A DNA stretch of 64,000 nt, from positions 372,001 through 436,000 of the forward strand of contig NZ_JADKYS010000002.1 of NCBI RefSeq assembly GCF_015354345.1, read 5' to 3'. Made by a program: the position numbers and the translations under genes. The stretch is from Methylophilus sp. 14. GTDB taxonomy: Bacteria; Pseudomonadota; Gammaproteobacteria; Burkholderiales; Methylophilaceae. Below are positions 1 to 7,634 of this stretch, piece after piece; position 1 is the stretch's first letter, and each line of letters opens with the position of its first letter. Below the pieces are notes generated by a model. The model ran no database searches. It saw only the letters and a program-made list of their open reading frames with translations, and had not been told where the DNA came from.

Positions 1-366
1 GACCAGACAGCCTTGGTTGCACGCAAAGTGCTGCAATGGTACGCGCAGCAAGCGCTGCCTGATTTCACTCGCCGGGTGGAGCTCATTGCCGCGCAAATGG
101 GTGAAAAAGTCAGTGCCGTGGGTCTTTCCAATGCCAAGTCACGCTGGGGCAGTTGTAACAGCCGCAAACAGATTCGCCTCAACTGGCGCTTGATTCAGGC
201 GCCGCCACATGTCATTCAATATGTGGTCTGCCATGAAATGGCGCACTTGAAAGAAATGAATCATTCGGCCAGGTTTTATGCCGTGCAGGAAAGTTTGTTT
301 CCCAACCACGTCCAGGCCGAAAAAGAGTTAAAGGCGTTGTCGTCGATCTTACATCGTATGGCTTAA
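1..366 (+). CDS. YgjP-like zinc metallopeptidase (M48-like, DUF45), 5' end outside window
   Basis: C-terminal part of a protein whose reading frame is open to the left edge, so the true start lies upstream. It carries the gluzincin-type motif [12 protein letters not shown] near residue 78 (two zinc-ligand histidines and the catalytic glutamate) and the upstream signature SRWGSC of the YgjP/DUF45 family. Family members are cytosolic putative metalloproteases whose substrates are poorly defined. The stop overlaps the stop of the convergent next gene by a few bases. The family call is firm; the function is only a predicted zinc peptidase. Confidence 0.85.
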   Translation, partial: DQTALVARKVLQWYAQQALPDFTRRVELIAAQMGEKVSAVGLSNAKSRWGSCNSRKQIRLNWRLIQAPPHVIQYVVCHEMAHLKEMNHSARFYAVQESLFPNHVQAEKELKALSSILHRMA

Positions 367-869
367 CGGTTTTTTTTGATCTCTGCGACCAGCTGATCCA
401 GTACGATACTCCAACCTTCCTGAAATCCCATGGCCTCGTGCCGTTGTTTAGACGCCGCATCGGCATGCAAGGCGTACGCTGTATATAAGGTCCCGCGCGC
501 TGTCGGCGTTAATACCATGCTGGCCGTCATCAGTAGTTCGGCACACTCGTGTCCTGGCGATTGCTCGGGCGTTTTTACCGGCCTGAAATCCGTTTGCAGG
601 GCATTGGTCCAACTCAGCTTTTGGTCGGGGATGATTTCCAGGTAGCAGCCGTTGTTAGGGAAGTTCTGCCCCTCCGGCGACTGCATCGTGGTGCGGAAAG
701 CGCCGCCTGGCCGCAGGTCAATGTCACAGGCTACGGTTTTCCACGGGCGTGGACAGAACCAGGTTTTGAGGTGTTCAGGCGTTGTCCATGCCTGCCAGAT
801 CTCCGCAGGTGAGACATCCACTTCTCTTTCCAGAACTAGGTCTAGTGCTGGATTCAGTGTTATCGACAT
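363..869 (-). CDS. SRPBCC / AHSA1-domain protein
   Basis: A 168-residue single-domain protein. It opens with the START-like AHSA1 pattern ([20 protein letters not shown], then WFCPRPW and DLRPGGAF) and ends with the helix [17 protein letters not shown]. Such helix-grip proteins bind hydrophobic ligands or act as Hsp90-cochaperone-like modules; the ligand cannot be inferred. The start is supported by a strong ribosome-binding site (AAGGAG, about 8 bases upstream). It lies 66 bp downstream of the EamA exporter gene on the same strand, so co-transcription is possible. Confidence 0.85.
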   Translation of the reverse strand: MSITLNPALDLVLEREVDVSPAEIWQAWTTPEHLKTWFCPRPWKTVACDIDLRPGGAFRTTMQSPEGQNFPNNGCYLEIIPDQKLSWTNALQTDFRPVKTPEQSPGHECAELLMTASMVLTPTARGTLYTAYALHADAASKQRHEAMGFQEGWSIVLDQLVAEIKKNR

Positions 870-935
870 TGCATCTCTCCTTGTGCGTAAAGAAGCGTCA
901 TCATCGGTCTATCAAGCGCAGATCTTGTATCAGGT

Positions 936-1859
936 TTAAAGTTTGGCCGGCGCTATGTTTCCCGGTCTGTTTGCTACCCAGATTCCGGAAAAAATGGTCA
1001 GCATGCCCATGAGTTGATAGCCGTGAAAAGGTTCTTTTAACAACAGGCTGGAAAGCAGCGAGCCAAAAATCGGCATAGCGTGAATAAACACGCTGGCGCG
1101 TACCGAGCCCACCAGGGTCACTGCCTTTGCATAGGCGAGGAAGGCAATCACTGAGGGAAAGATGCCGATATAGAGCAGTGCCCATAAGGTCTTTGTGTGT
1201 TCAATATGTACCTGGGTCGTGTGGCTTTCCCAAACGTAGAGCGGTAGCAGCAATGCTAAAGCGATGAGCACCTGGCATAACATCAACCCGGTACGGTCTA
1301 TCGTGGCCGGAATCTGTTTCAGCCATAAGGTGAACAGTGCCCAGCAAATCATGGCTAAAAAGATAATGATGTCGCCGGGGGCAAAGGCAAGTGTGAGTAG
1401 CACCTGCCAATCGCCATGAGACACGACGGTGAAGACACCGGCGAGCGATACCAATAGCCCGAGCAATTGATTGGACGGCAACTGCTGGCGGTAAAATAAA
1501 AAGCCAAAAATCGCCACTAAAAAAGGGATAAACGAATTCAGAATAATGCCATTGGTGGCGCTGGTGGTGTGTAAGCCCCAGTACACCAGCAAGTTAAATG
1601 CGGTGACGCCGGTGATCGCCGTGCCCAGCACATGCCAGCGATAAGTCAGGTAATGGGCGCGGTCTCGCAAAAAGGGTTTAAGCGCAAATGGCAGCAGGCA
1701 GAGCGTGGCTAGCCCCCAGCGGATCAGCGATAACGCGACGGGCGGCACATCGCTACTCACGGCACGTCCGGCGATAAAGTTACCGGCCCAGAACAGGGGC
1801 GGCAGCAGCAATAATATTAATATGCGCCAGTTTAGCGTGGTGCTTGAGGTGTTTGCCAT
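936..1859 (-). CDS. EamA-family (DMT superfamily) transporter
   Basis: A 307-residue, very hydrophobic protein with about ten predicted membrane segments arranged as two EamA repeats. The first contains FWAGNFIAGRAV and the second begins around FLAMICWALFTLWLKQ. These are inner-membrane exporters of amino acids or other metabolites, of RhaT/YdcZ type; the substrate is not deducible. The ribosome-binding site is weak. It is followed on the same strand by the AHSA1 protein. Confidence 0.85.
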   Translation of the reverse strand: MANTSSTTLNWRILILLLLPPLFWAGNFIAGRAVSSDVPPVALSLIRWGLATLCLLPFALKPFLRDRAHYLTYRWHVLGTAITGVTAFNLLVYWGLHTTSATNGIILNSFIPFLVAIFGFLFYRQQLPSNQLLGLLVSLAGVFTVVSHGDWQVLLTLAFAPGDIIIFLAMICWALFTLWLKQIPATIDRTGLMLCQVLIALALLLPLYVWESHTTQVHIEHTKTLWALLYIGIFPSVIAFLAYAKAVTLVGSVRASVFIHAMPIFGSLLSSLLLKEPFHGYQLMGMLTIFSGIWVANRPGNIAPAKL

Positions 1860-1934
1860 GCCTATGGATGAATGATGGGTCAGCCCAGATTGTAGTAGGC
1901 AATTCGGCTAGCCGCCAAGCATGTTTTCTACAAT

Positions 1935-1961
1935 AAAAAAGGGGCTGATCGCCCCTTTTTT
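1935..1961 (-). terminator. Rho-independent terminator downstream of bfd
   Basis: GGGGC and GCCCC form a stem around a five-base loop, flanked by A-tract and T-tract on either side. It sits just past the bfd stop in the leftward direction and could work on both strands. Confidence 0.7.
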
Positions 1962-1975
1962 GCAACTGGATATAC

Positions 1976-2203
1976 TCAGGCCGCGCCTAATTGTACGGGG
2001 GTTAACTGAATCAGTTTTTTCACCAGGCTGGGATGCTGTTCTGCGTGCGCTTCTTTCAGGCAGGCTTTCGCGCAGCTGGCACATTTGCCGCATTCCGCTC
2101 CAACGCCTAACTGTTCTTTCAAATGTTTCACGGTTTTTGCACCATTTCTCACCGCTTGGTGAACTTGACGCTCAGTGACTGCATTACACACGCAAACGTA
2201 CAT
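1976..2203 (-). CDS. bfd: Bacterioferritin-associated ferredoxin (Bfd)
   Basis: A 75-residue BFD-like [2Fe-2S] protein. It starts MYVCVCNAVTERQV and has the four-cysteine arrangement CVC...CGKC..C that binds the cluster. Bfd delivers electrons to bacterioferritin so that stored iron is released. The start at MYVCVC was chosen because GAGAGG lies 5-6 bases upstream and the family begins there; a longer in-frame start would run through the Fur box. It is separated from the bacterioferritin genes by a terminator, so it is probably its own Fur-controlled unit. Confidence 0.92.
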   Translation of the reverse strand: MYVCVCNAVTERQVHQAVRNGAKTVKHLKEQLGVGAECGKCASCAKACLKEAHAEQHPSLVKKLIQLTPVQLGAA

Positions 2204-2224
2204 ATTGCCTCTCATAAGATTACT

Positions 2225-2243
2225 AATGATAATTATTATCATT
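2225..2243. promoter_or_regulatory. Fur box (perfect 7-1-7 palindrome) upstream of bfd
   Basis: The 19 bases AATGATAATTATTATCATT are a perfect inverted repeat around one central base and contain the complete 7-1-7 Fur consensus TGATAAT-N-ATTATCA. It lies about 20 bp upstream of the bfd start codon, where bound Fur would block transcription. This fits iron-repressed bfd expression. Confidence 0.88.
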
Positions 2244-2285
2244 TATTGAGAGTTTGTCAAGGTGAAAATGGTTCCTGACAGCCAA

Positions 2286-2308
2286 GAAAAAAGCCGCTTT
2301 CGCGGCTT
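2286..2308 (-). terminator. Rho-independent terminator of the bacterioferritin operon
   Basis: AAGCCGC / GCGGCTT stem with a TTTC loop. Read leftward it is followed by a T-rich run. It lies about 30 bp past the second bacterioferritin stop and isolates bfd from that operon. Confidence 0.7.
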
Positions 2309-2337
2309 AATTCAACGGCTTAGTATGAATGCCGAGT

Positions 2338-2814
2338 TTATTCGGATTCAATCTGCGATTGCAGGTAGTTAGGCAAGGTCACGTCTGTGATCAGGCGTTG
2401 CTGGGTTTCCAGCCAGTCTACGGCTTCTTCGCAGGCTTCCAGTAGCTCAGTCAGCAAATCGCGGGTGACGTAGTCTTGCAGTTTTTCTGCTTCGGCAATC
2501 GCTTCTACCAATTGTGGATGTTGTACTTCTTTTTCAAAGCTGAGGTCGCCTTGCAGGCATTCCACCACGTCTTCGCCAATCAGCAATTTGCCCAGGTTTT
2601 GCAAATTAGGAAGGCCATCCAGAAACAGAATGCGCTCAATCACCTCATCCGCTTCTTTCATCACGCGGATAGATTGCTTGTACTGGTAATCGTTGAGTTT
2701 TTCCAGGCCCCATTTTTTAAACATGCGGGCATGTAAAAAATACTGGTTAATCGAGGTCAGCTGGTTTTTAAGCACCTTGTTCAAGGTGATGATGATTTGT
2801 TTGTCGCCTTTCAT
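2338..2814 (-). CDS. Bacterioferritin, haem-binding subunit with degenerate ferroxidase site
   Basis: A 158-residue bacterioferritin. By position against E. coli Bfr (from memory), the haem-ligand Met52 is kept (RVMKEAD). The di-iron ligands are mostly lost: Glu18 is Gln, Glu51 is Val, His54 is Glu, and the ExxH of the last helix is replaced (EACEEAVDW); only Glu94 remains. It should therefore bind haem at the subunit interface but not oxidise iron on its own. It follows the partner subunit by 9 bp with its own AGGAG site. This matches the two-subunit bacterioferritins of Neisseria and some Pseudomonas; the heteropolymer is inference. Confidence 0.9.
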   Translation of the reverse strand: MKGDKQIIITLNKVLKNQLTSINQYFLHARMFKKWGLEKLNDYQYKQSIRVMKEADEVIERILFLDGLPNLQNLGKLLIGEDVVECLQGDLSFEKEVQHPQLVEAIAEAEKLQDYVTRDLLTELLEACEEAVDWLETQQRLITDVTLPNYLQSQIESE

Positions 2815-2823
2815 GGCTGCTCC

Positions 2824-3312
2824 TTATCCTGCCGCCGGGCTGTTGTTCATTTGGCTTTGGCAATAGTTTTCCATGCCGACCAGTTTGATCAGGCTGAGTT
2901 GTTTTTCCAGCCAGTAGGCATGGTCCATTTCGGTGTCATCCAGTTGCACCAGCAACATTTCACGGCTGACAAAGTCCTGCGCTTGTTCACAGGCTTCAAT
3001 GGCTTTTTTCAGGTGTTTGACCACGGTATATTCGAGTGCCAGATCAGATTCCAGCATGGACTTCACATCTTTGCCAATATTGAGTGGGTCGCGCTTGGCT
3101 ACATTCGGTTTGCCTTCAAGGAACAAGATGCGCTGAATCAGTGCGCGGGCATGTTCACGTTCATGCAAAGATTCGTGCAGAATGCGCTCCGAGATCACAC
3201 CCAGACCCATGTCCGCATACATTTCACCGTGAATGAGGTATTGGTCGGTAGCGGACAACTCGCCCGCCAGCAGGTCATTCAAAATGTCTATGATTTTTTT
3301 ATCGCCTTTCAT
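2824..3312 (-). CDS. Bacterioferritin, ferroxidase subunit lacking the haem methionine
   Basis: A 162-residue bacterioferritin with an apparently complete ferroxidase centre: Glu18 (LAGELSA), Glu51 and His54 (HEREHAR), Glu94 (LALE) and the last-helix ExxH (TEMDH). The haem-ligand position 52 is Arg instead of Met, so this chain should not bind haem. It is the first gene of a two-gene operon with the haem-binding subunit; the start has AGGAG about 8 bases upstream. The upstream gap (3313-3481) holds only a weak, imperfect Fur-like stretch, so iron control at this promoter is uncertain. Confidence 0.92.
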   Translation of the reverse strand: MKGDKKIIDILNDLLAGELSATDQYLIHGEMYADMGLGVISERILHESLHEREHARALIQRILFLEGKPNVAKRDPLNIGKDVKSMLESDLALEYTVVKHLKKAIEACEQAQDFVSREMLLVQLDDTEMDHAYWLEKQLSLIKLVGMENYCQSQMNNSPAAG

Positions 3313-3481
3313 TTCCGGCTCCTGTTTGCATTTTTGATGCAGCCATCATACAGCAAAATAGAAATGATGCAATTAAAAATATAAATGTAAGTGTTTGATT
3401 TTAAATGGTATTTTAAATAAAAATATAAATGAAAATCGTTCTTGATGCGCGCTTTAAAGCAGCGATGATGTGATGTCGGCG

Positions 3482-4072
3482 TTACAGCAAAAGCTGCAAA
3501 TCATGCGCGATATTTTCCGGTTTTTCGCCGTAGCCTAGATAAATGCGCGGCGCCCCGGTTTTATCAAACACATATAAACCGGCGCTATGGTCCATGGTGT
3601 AGCCCGACTTGCCTGGTTCGCTGACCTTGGCCGCGTACACCTTGTACTCGCTGAGATTGGCTGCGACTTCGGCTTCGGTGCCGCGCAAGCCAATAAAGCG
3701 CGCGTCAAAGCCTGGCACAAATTGCGCCAGCACTTCCTGCGTATCGCGTTCAGGGTCTACCGTCACAAACAATACTTGCACGTCATTGGCTTTGTCGCCC
3801 AGCAGTTTCATGGTTTGCTTGAGGTCACTCATGGTGGTCGGGCAGACATCCGGGCAATGCGTGTAGCCAAAAAATAGCACCACGACCTTACCTTTAAAGT
3901 CATTCATGTTACGCAATTTGCCCGTGTGGTCAGTCAGTGACAGCGGTTTGCCAAACTGGGTGCCAGTTAAATCAGTGCCGATAAAACTGGCAGAACTGCC
4001 TTGCTGACAACTCGCCAATAGCCCAGTCATGACCAGGAATGCCAGATAAACCCACATTAAACGCAAACGCAT
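3482..4072 (-). CDS. SCO1/SenC copper chaperone, lipoprotein
   Basis: A 196-residue thioredoxin-fold protein with a lipoprotein signal (membrane stretch then LLASC lipobox), the copper-binding motif CPDVC and the downstream ligand histidine in DHSAGLYVFD. SCO proteins deliver or reduce copper for the CuA site of cytochrome oxidase from the periplasmic face of the membrane. The oxidase operon lies about 22 kb away in the same window and carries a second SCO-like gene. It is divergent from ilvE, sharing a 112-bp promoter region. Confidence 0.92.
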   Translation of the reverse strand: MRLRLMWVYLAFLVMTGLLASCQQGSSASFIGTDLTGTQFGKPLSLTDHTGKLRNMNDFKGKVVVLFFGYTHCPDVCPTTMSDLKQTMKLLGDKANDVQVLFVTVDPERDTQEVLAQFVPGFDARFIGLRGTEAEVAANLSEYKVYAAKVSEPGKSGYTMDHSAGLYVFDKTGAPRIYLGYGEKPENIAHDLQLLL

Positions 4073-4184
4073 GCAAAAAATCCTTGTAAATCATCACTGA
4101 AATGGATTCTAGCATAGGCGAAAAGGCACCAGATTAGTTTACAATACTGGTTTTTGATGATTGACGGATTAAAGGCGAGTTTAA

Positions 4185-5120
4185 ATGGCAATACCGAGTT
4201 CGATGGCAGACCGTGACGGCGTTATCTGGTACGACGGCAAAATGGTCAACTGGCGTGACGCCACCACCCATGTATTAACCCATACCCTGCATTACGGCAT
4301 GGGCGTGTTTGAAGGGGTGCGTGCCTACAAAACCGACAAAGGCACTGCTATTTTCCGCCTCAAAGAGCATACCGACCGCTTGTTCCGCAGCGCGCACATC
4401 CTGGGCATGAAAATGCCGTTTGATAAAGAGACTATCTCAGAAGCGCAAAAAGCCGCGGTACGTGAAAACAACCTGGAATCTGCCTACCTGCGCCCGATGG
4501 CGTTTTACGGTGCAGAAGCCATGGGTATTTCTGCCAAAACCTTGTCTACGCACGTGATTGTCGGCGCATGGAGCTGGGGCGCTTACATGGGCGAAGAAGC
4601 GATTACCAAAGGTATCCGCGTGAAAACGTCTTCATTTGCACGTCACCACGTCAATATCACCATGTGTAAAGCCAAAGCCAACGGCAACTACATGAACAGC
4701 ATTCTCGCGCACCAGGAAGCCGCACAAGACGGTTACCAGGAAGCCTTGTTGCTGGACGTAGATGGTTTCGTGGCTGAAGGTTCCGGTGAAAACATTTTCA
4801 TCATCCGTAACGGCAAACTGTATACGCCAGACCTGACCTCTGCACTGGAAGGCATCACCCGCGACACCATCATTCACTTGGCGAAAGAAGAGTTCGGCCT
4901 GGAAGTGATTGAAAAACGTATTACGCGTGATGAAGTGTATAGCGCTGATGAGGCGTTCTTCACTGGCACCGCGGCCGAAGTGACGCCTATCCGTGAACTG
5001 GATAACCGTGCGATTGGTGCTGGCACGCGTGGCCCGATCACCGAAAAACTGCAAAGCCTGTACTTTGATGTGGTGAAAGGCAGAAATGCCAAGTACGCAC
5101 ATTGGCTGACACTGGTTTAA
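4185..5120 (+). CDS. ilvE: Branched-chain amino acid aminotransferase
   Basis: A 311-residue fold-type IV PLP enzyme catalysing the last transamination to Leu, Ile and Val with glutamate as amino donor. Visible are the class IV features: HTLHYGMGVFEGVRAY, the PLP-lysine region MCKAKANGNYMNS, and the glycine-rich EGSGENIFII. Length is as usual for IlvE. The start is preceded by AAAGGCGAG. It probably shares a transcript with the small zinc-ribbon gene that follows 50 bp later, both ending at a strong terminator. Confidence 0.95.
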   Translation: MAIPSSMADRDGVIWYDGKMVNWRDATTHVLTHTLHYGMGVFEGVRAYKTDKGTAIFRLKEHTDRLFRSAHILGMKMPFDKETISEAQKAAVRENNLESAYLRPMAFYGAEAMGISAKTLSTHVIVGAWSWGAYMGEEAITKGIRVKTSSFARHHVNITMCKAKANGNYMNSILAHQEAAQDGYQEALLLDVDGFVAEGSGENIFIIRNGKLYTPDLTSALEGITRDTIIHLAKEEFGLEVIEKRITRDEVYSADEAFFTGTAAEVTPIRELDNRAIGAGTRGPITEKLQSLYFDVVKGRNAKYAHWLTLV

Positions 5121-5169
5121 TCGCTAGCGTTTAACTGATTGGTAACTGCCTGTTTGCTGGAGAGTTTGA

Positions 5170-5358
5170 ATGTCTGATGTCAAAGAGTTTGAAGTAGACG
5201 GCAAAGACTTGCCTTTGCACTGCCCAACCAAAGAAGTGGCGTTGTGGGCATCGCATCCACGCGTGTTTTTGGATGTCGCAAAAACGGGTGAGGTGTTATG
5301 CCCGTACTGCGGGACGAAATATAGATTGAAACCCGGGACGCAGGTGCATCATCATTAA
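5170..5358 (+). CDS. zf-CHCC zinc-finger protein
   Basis: A 62-residue protein of the zf-CHCC family, related to the zinc domain of the NDUFS6 complex I subunit. Conserved ligands are visible: Cys in LHCP, His in ASHPRVFLD and the CPYCG knuckle, followed by TKYRL. GGAGAG lies just upstream of the ATG. Its role is undefined in bacteria; the position after ilvE is common in betaproteobacteria as far as I recall. Confidence 0.88.
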   Translation: MSDVKEFEVDGKDLPLHCPTKEVALWASHPRVFLDVAKTGEVLCPYCGTKYRLKPGTQVHHH

Positions 5359-5362
5359 GTAG

Positions 5363-5389
5363 AAAACCCACGCAATGCGTGGGTTTTTT
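5363..5389 (+). terminator. Rho-independent terminator after ilvE/zf-CHCC
   Basis: A 12-base arm AAAACCCACGCA and its exact complement TGCGTGGGTTTT meet almost without a loop, followed by more T residues. It lies 5 bp after the stop codon. Confidence 0.88.
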
Positions 5390-5458
5390 GTTAGTGGATT
5401 TGAGATGCGTGGGTTTGGATAGCTTGAGAAAGTTATTCTTTCGATTATCTACTTCGTC

Positions 5459-5553
5459 ATTCCGGCATCGGCCGGAATCCAGGCGTGGTGAGATAGCAGT
5501 AAAAGGTCATTCTTTGGATTGTTCGTTGTAGGGTGGTCATTTTTGCCCACGCG
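5459..5553. repeat. Two short palindromic repeats heading hairpin element A
   Basis: A palindrome ATTCCGGC-ATCG-GCCGGAAT (5459-5478) resembles the widespread dRS3/REP-like 'CGTCATTCCGGC...' repeats. It is followed at 5528-5553 by GTAGGGTGG...GCCCACGCG, another common dispersed palindrome. The same two units, in the same order, precede the second large element near 11.06-11.12 kb. No coding sequence is evident here. Confidence 0.7.
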
Positions 5554-5576
5554 GTTGAGGATGTTTGTTAGGTTGC

Positions 5577-6125
5577 TTTTCGCCTTTTGGGCGAGTTACT
5601 TTTCTTTGCTTGCCCAAAGAATAAGTAACCAAAAGAAATGCACCCCAGCTTCCGCTTGTTTCCTGCGCTACTCGGCTTGCCGGGCGTCAATCAAAAACTC
5701 GTCCTGACAAGCCACACAGAACGTGGCTTGTTGCGGGACTCAAACAGTTGATTGCCGAAATCTCCCGCCAATCCTGCGTTGCTCGGCGCGGCAGATGGGG
5801 ACCCCGAACACCATGCGACTGCCACCGTAAGCGAACTGAAGAAAAAGAATCTGGTTTTTAGAACGTCCGCATTTATGAAATGTGAGTTTGGCGAGAATAA
5901 TCCCATTCCATCACGCTGAGTAGCGGAGACAAAATAAGAGTAGAGGGAGCGACTGTCTGAGCTCCGCGGCAGCTTGCGTAGTGTGCAAGCTGCTAGGGCG
6001 AGTTTCGTGACCGCTTATTTTGTTGAGTAACGCAAGGAAGCCGAAGGCCGTGATGGCTGGGTGCCCTCTTCTTTGGTTACTTTCTGAGGGGCAAGCATCA
6101 GAAAGTGACTCGCCTAAAGGCGAAA
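5577..6125. repeat. Long inverted-repeat element, copy A (non-coding, about 550 bp)
   Basis: The whole segment between the convergent zf-CHCC and murI genes folds as one imperfect hairpin. The left arm from 5577 (TTTTCGCC, then GCGAGTTACTTTTCTTTGC) matches the reverse complement of the right arm ending at 6125. The arms meet near 5840-5860. Each arm carries its own local stem-loop: 5707-5731 (ACAAGCCAC, 7-base loop, GTGGCTTGT) and 5969-5993 (GCAGCTTGC, 7-base loop, GCAAGCTGC). A related copy lies at 11141-11692. Short open frames inside resemble no protein. It may be a mobile palindromic unit or a structured transcript; which one is unknown. Confidence 0.85.
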
Positions 6126-6201
6126 GAAAAAGCGACAGAAATCTGCTAAAGCTGCAAAATACCGAAGAGTTTTTTTAATACTCTATCGTCGTATAAAAGG
6201 T

Positions 6202-6984
6202 CTAGCCAGTCAGTCCCCACAATTGCTGCATGACTAGCTCAGTCTCTTTCGACCCACTCGTCAAAAACACATAATCCCCAGCCTCTGTGGCTGCATTCAG
6301 CATTTTTTGTTGCTCCAGCACTTGCTGCAAACGCTTCGCCACCGCCGCACCAGTATCGATCAAGGTGACATTCGGCCCTACAATATCCTGAATATATTGC
6401 CGCACAAACGGGTAGTGCGTGCAGCCGAGTACGATGGTATCCGCGCCTGCCGCCATCAGCGGTTGGCAGTATTGTTGCAGCAAGGCTTGTGTCTGCGGCG
6501 CATCCAGTTGGCCTTGTTCTATGCATTCCACGAGGCCCACGCAGGCTTGGGTGACGACTTGCACGTTTTGGCCGTAATGCTCAAGCAGGGCGGCAAATTG
6601 CGCGCTTTGCAAGGTGCCTGTGGTGGCGAGTACGCCGATGATGCCGTTTTTGCTGGCGGCTGCCGCGGGTTTGACTGCGGGTTCCATGCCGATAATCGGC
6701 TGTGTGTAGTGTTGGCGCATGCTGCTGATGGCGGCAGCCGTGGCGGTGTTGCAGGCGACGACCAAGGCTTTGGCGCCTTGGGCGATCAGGGTGTCGGCGA
6801 TGATTTCGCAGCGTTGCTGGATTTCTGTGGCGGTTTTGTTGCCGTAAGGGGCGTGTGCACTGTCAGCAAAGTAGATGAAATGCTCGTGTGGCAGTTGGCG
6901 CGTGAGGTGCTTGAGCACGCTGAGGCCGCCGACCCCGGAATCCATCACCCCGATGGGGGCATTGACTGCAATCGCTGAGCACAT
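6202..6984 (-). CDS. murI: Glutamate racemase
   Basis: A 260-residue cytosolic enzyme interconverting L- and D-glutamate for peptidoglycan. Both catalytic cysteine loops are present: VACNTATA in the first half and VLGCTHYPF in the second, with the N-terminal DSGVGGLSVL signature. Length is normal. No clear ribosome-binding site precedes the chosen ATG. It is divergent from the cobalamin adenosyltransferase gene, 62 bp apart. Confidence 0.95.
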   Translation of the reverse strand: MCSAIAVNAPIGVMDSGVGGLSVLKHLTRQLPHEHFIYFADSAHAPYGNKTATEIQQRCEIIADTLIAQGAKALVVACNTATAAAISSMRQHYTQPIIGMEPAVKPAAAASKNGIIGVLATTGTLQSAQFAALLEHYGQNVQVVTQACVGLVECIEQGQLDAPQTQALLQQYCQPLMAAGADTIVLGCTHYPFVRQYIQDIVGPNVTLIDTGAAVAKRLQQVLEQQKMLNAATEAGDYVFLTSGSKETELVMQQLWGLTG

Positions 6985-7046
6985 CGAAATGGCACGGTAT
7001 GATTTATAATGACCGGATTATATCGGATTTTAGACAGGTGTCAGGC

Positions 7047-7598
7047 ATGGCCAACAGGCTGAGCAAGATTTACACGCGTACTGGTGATAGCGGTACCACC
7101 GGGTTGGGCGATGGCTCGCGCGTGGCAAAGTCTGACTTGCGTGTGGAGGCCATGGGCGATGTGGACGAGCTGAATGCGGTGCTCGGCATGTTGCTGGTCG
7201 AGGATGTTACGGATGATGTGCGTGACACTGTGCTGGCGATTCAGCATGATTTGTTCGACCTGGGTGGTGAGTTGTGCATGCCAGGACATCATTTTATCCA
7301 GGCCGGGCGGGTGACGTTTTTAGAGCTGACGTTGGATGCCTGGAATGAGGACCTTAGCCCGTTAAAAGAATTTATTTTACCGGGCGGCAGCCGCGCAGCC
7401 TCCGTCTGTCATTTGGCGCGTACGGTTTGCCGTCGCGCCGAGCGGGTGTTGCATGCCTTGCATACGCAATCGCCGGTGACGCCGGTGTCGTTGCAATACC
7501 TGAACCGCTTGTCTGATTTACTGTTTGTCCTCTGTCGCACGCTTAACCGGCAGGCTGGTGTGCCGGATGTATTGTGGAATAACCAACATAAACTGTAG
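7047..7598 (+). CDS. Cob(I)alamin adenosyltransferase, PduO type
   Basis: A 183-residue ATP:cob(I)alamin adenosyltransferase making adenosylcobalamin. The N-terminal ATP-binding signature IYTRTGDSGTTGLGDG and the C-terminal active-site helix SRAASVCHLARTVCRRAER are both complete. The start at MANRLSKIYTRTG was chosen because the family begins there; an in-frame ATG 48 bases upstream would add residues not typical of the family. It is followed closely by pcnB. Confidence 0.92.
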   Translation: MANRLSKIYTRTGDSGTTGLGDGSRVAKSDLRVEAMGDVDELNAVLGMLLVEDVTDDVRDTVLAIQHDLFDLGGELCMPGHHFIQAGRVTFLELTLDAWNEDLSPLKEFILPGGSRAASVCHLARTVCRRAERVLHALHTQSPVTPVSLQYLNRLSDLLFVLCRTLNRQAGVPDVLWNNQHKL

Positions 7599-7634
7599 CG
7601 CAGCCCAGGCTGGCGCTCGAAATGCAAAAAACGA

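Noticed and set aside
2797-3384. 195-codon plus-strand frame opposite the ferroxidase bacterioferritin gene
   Set aside because: Antisense shadow of a clear bacterioferritin; Phe/His/Gln-rich without any motif.
5519-5906. Short frames on both strands inside hairpin element A
   Set aside because: They follow from the inverted-repeat sequence itself; copy B does not keep the same frames intact.
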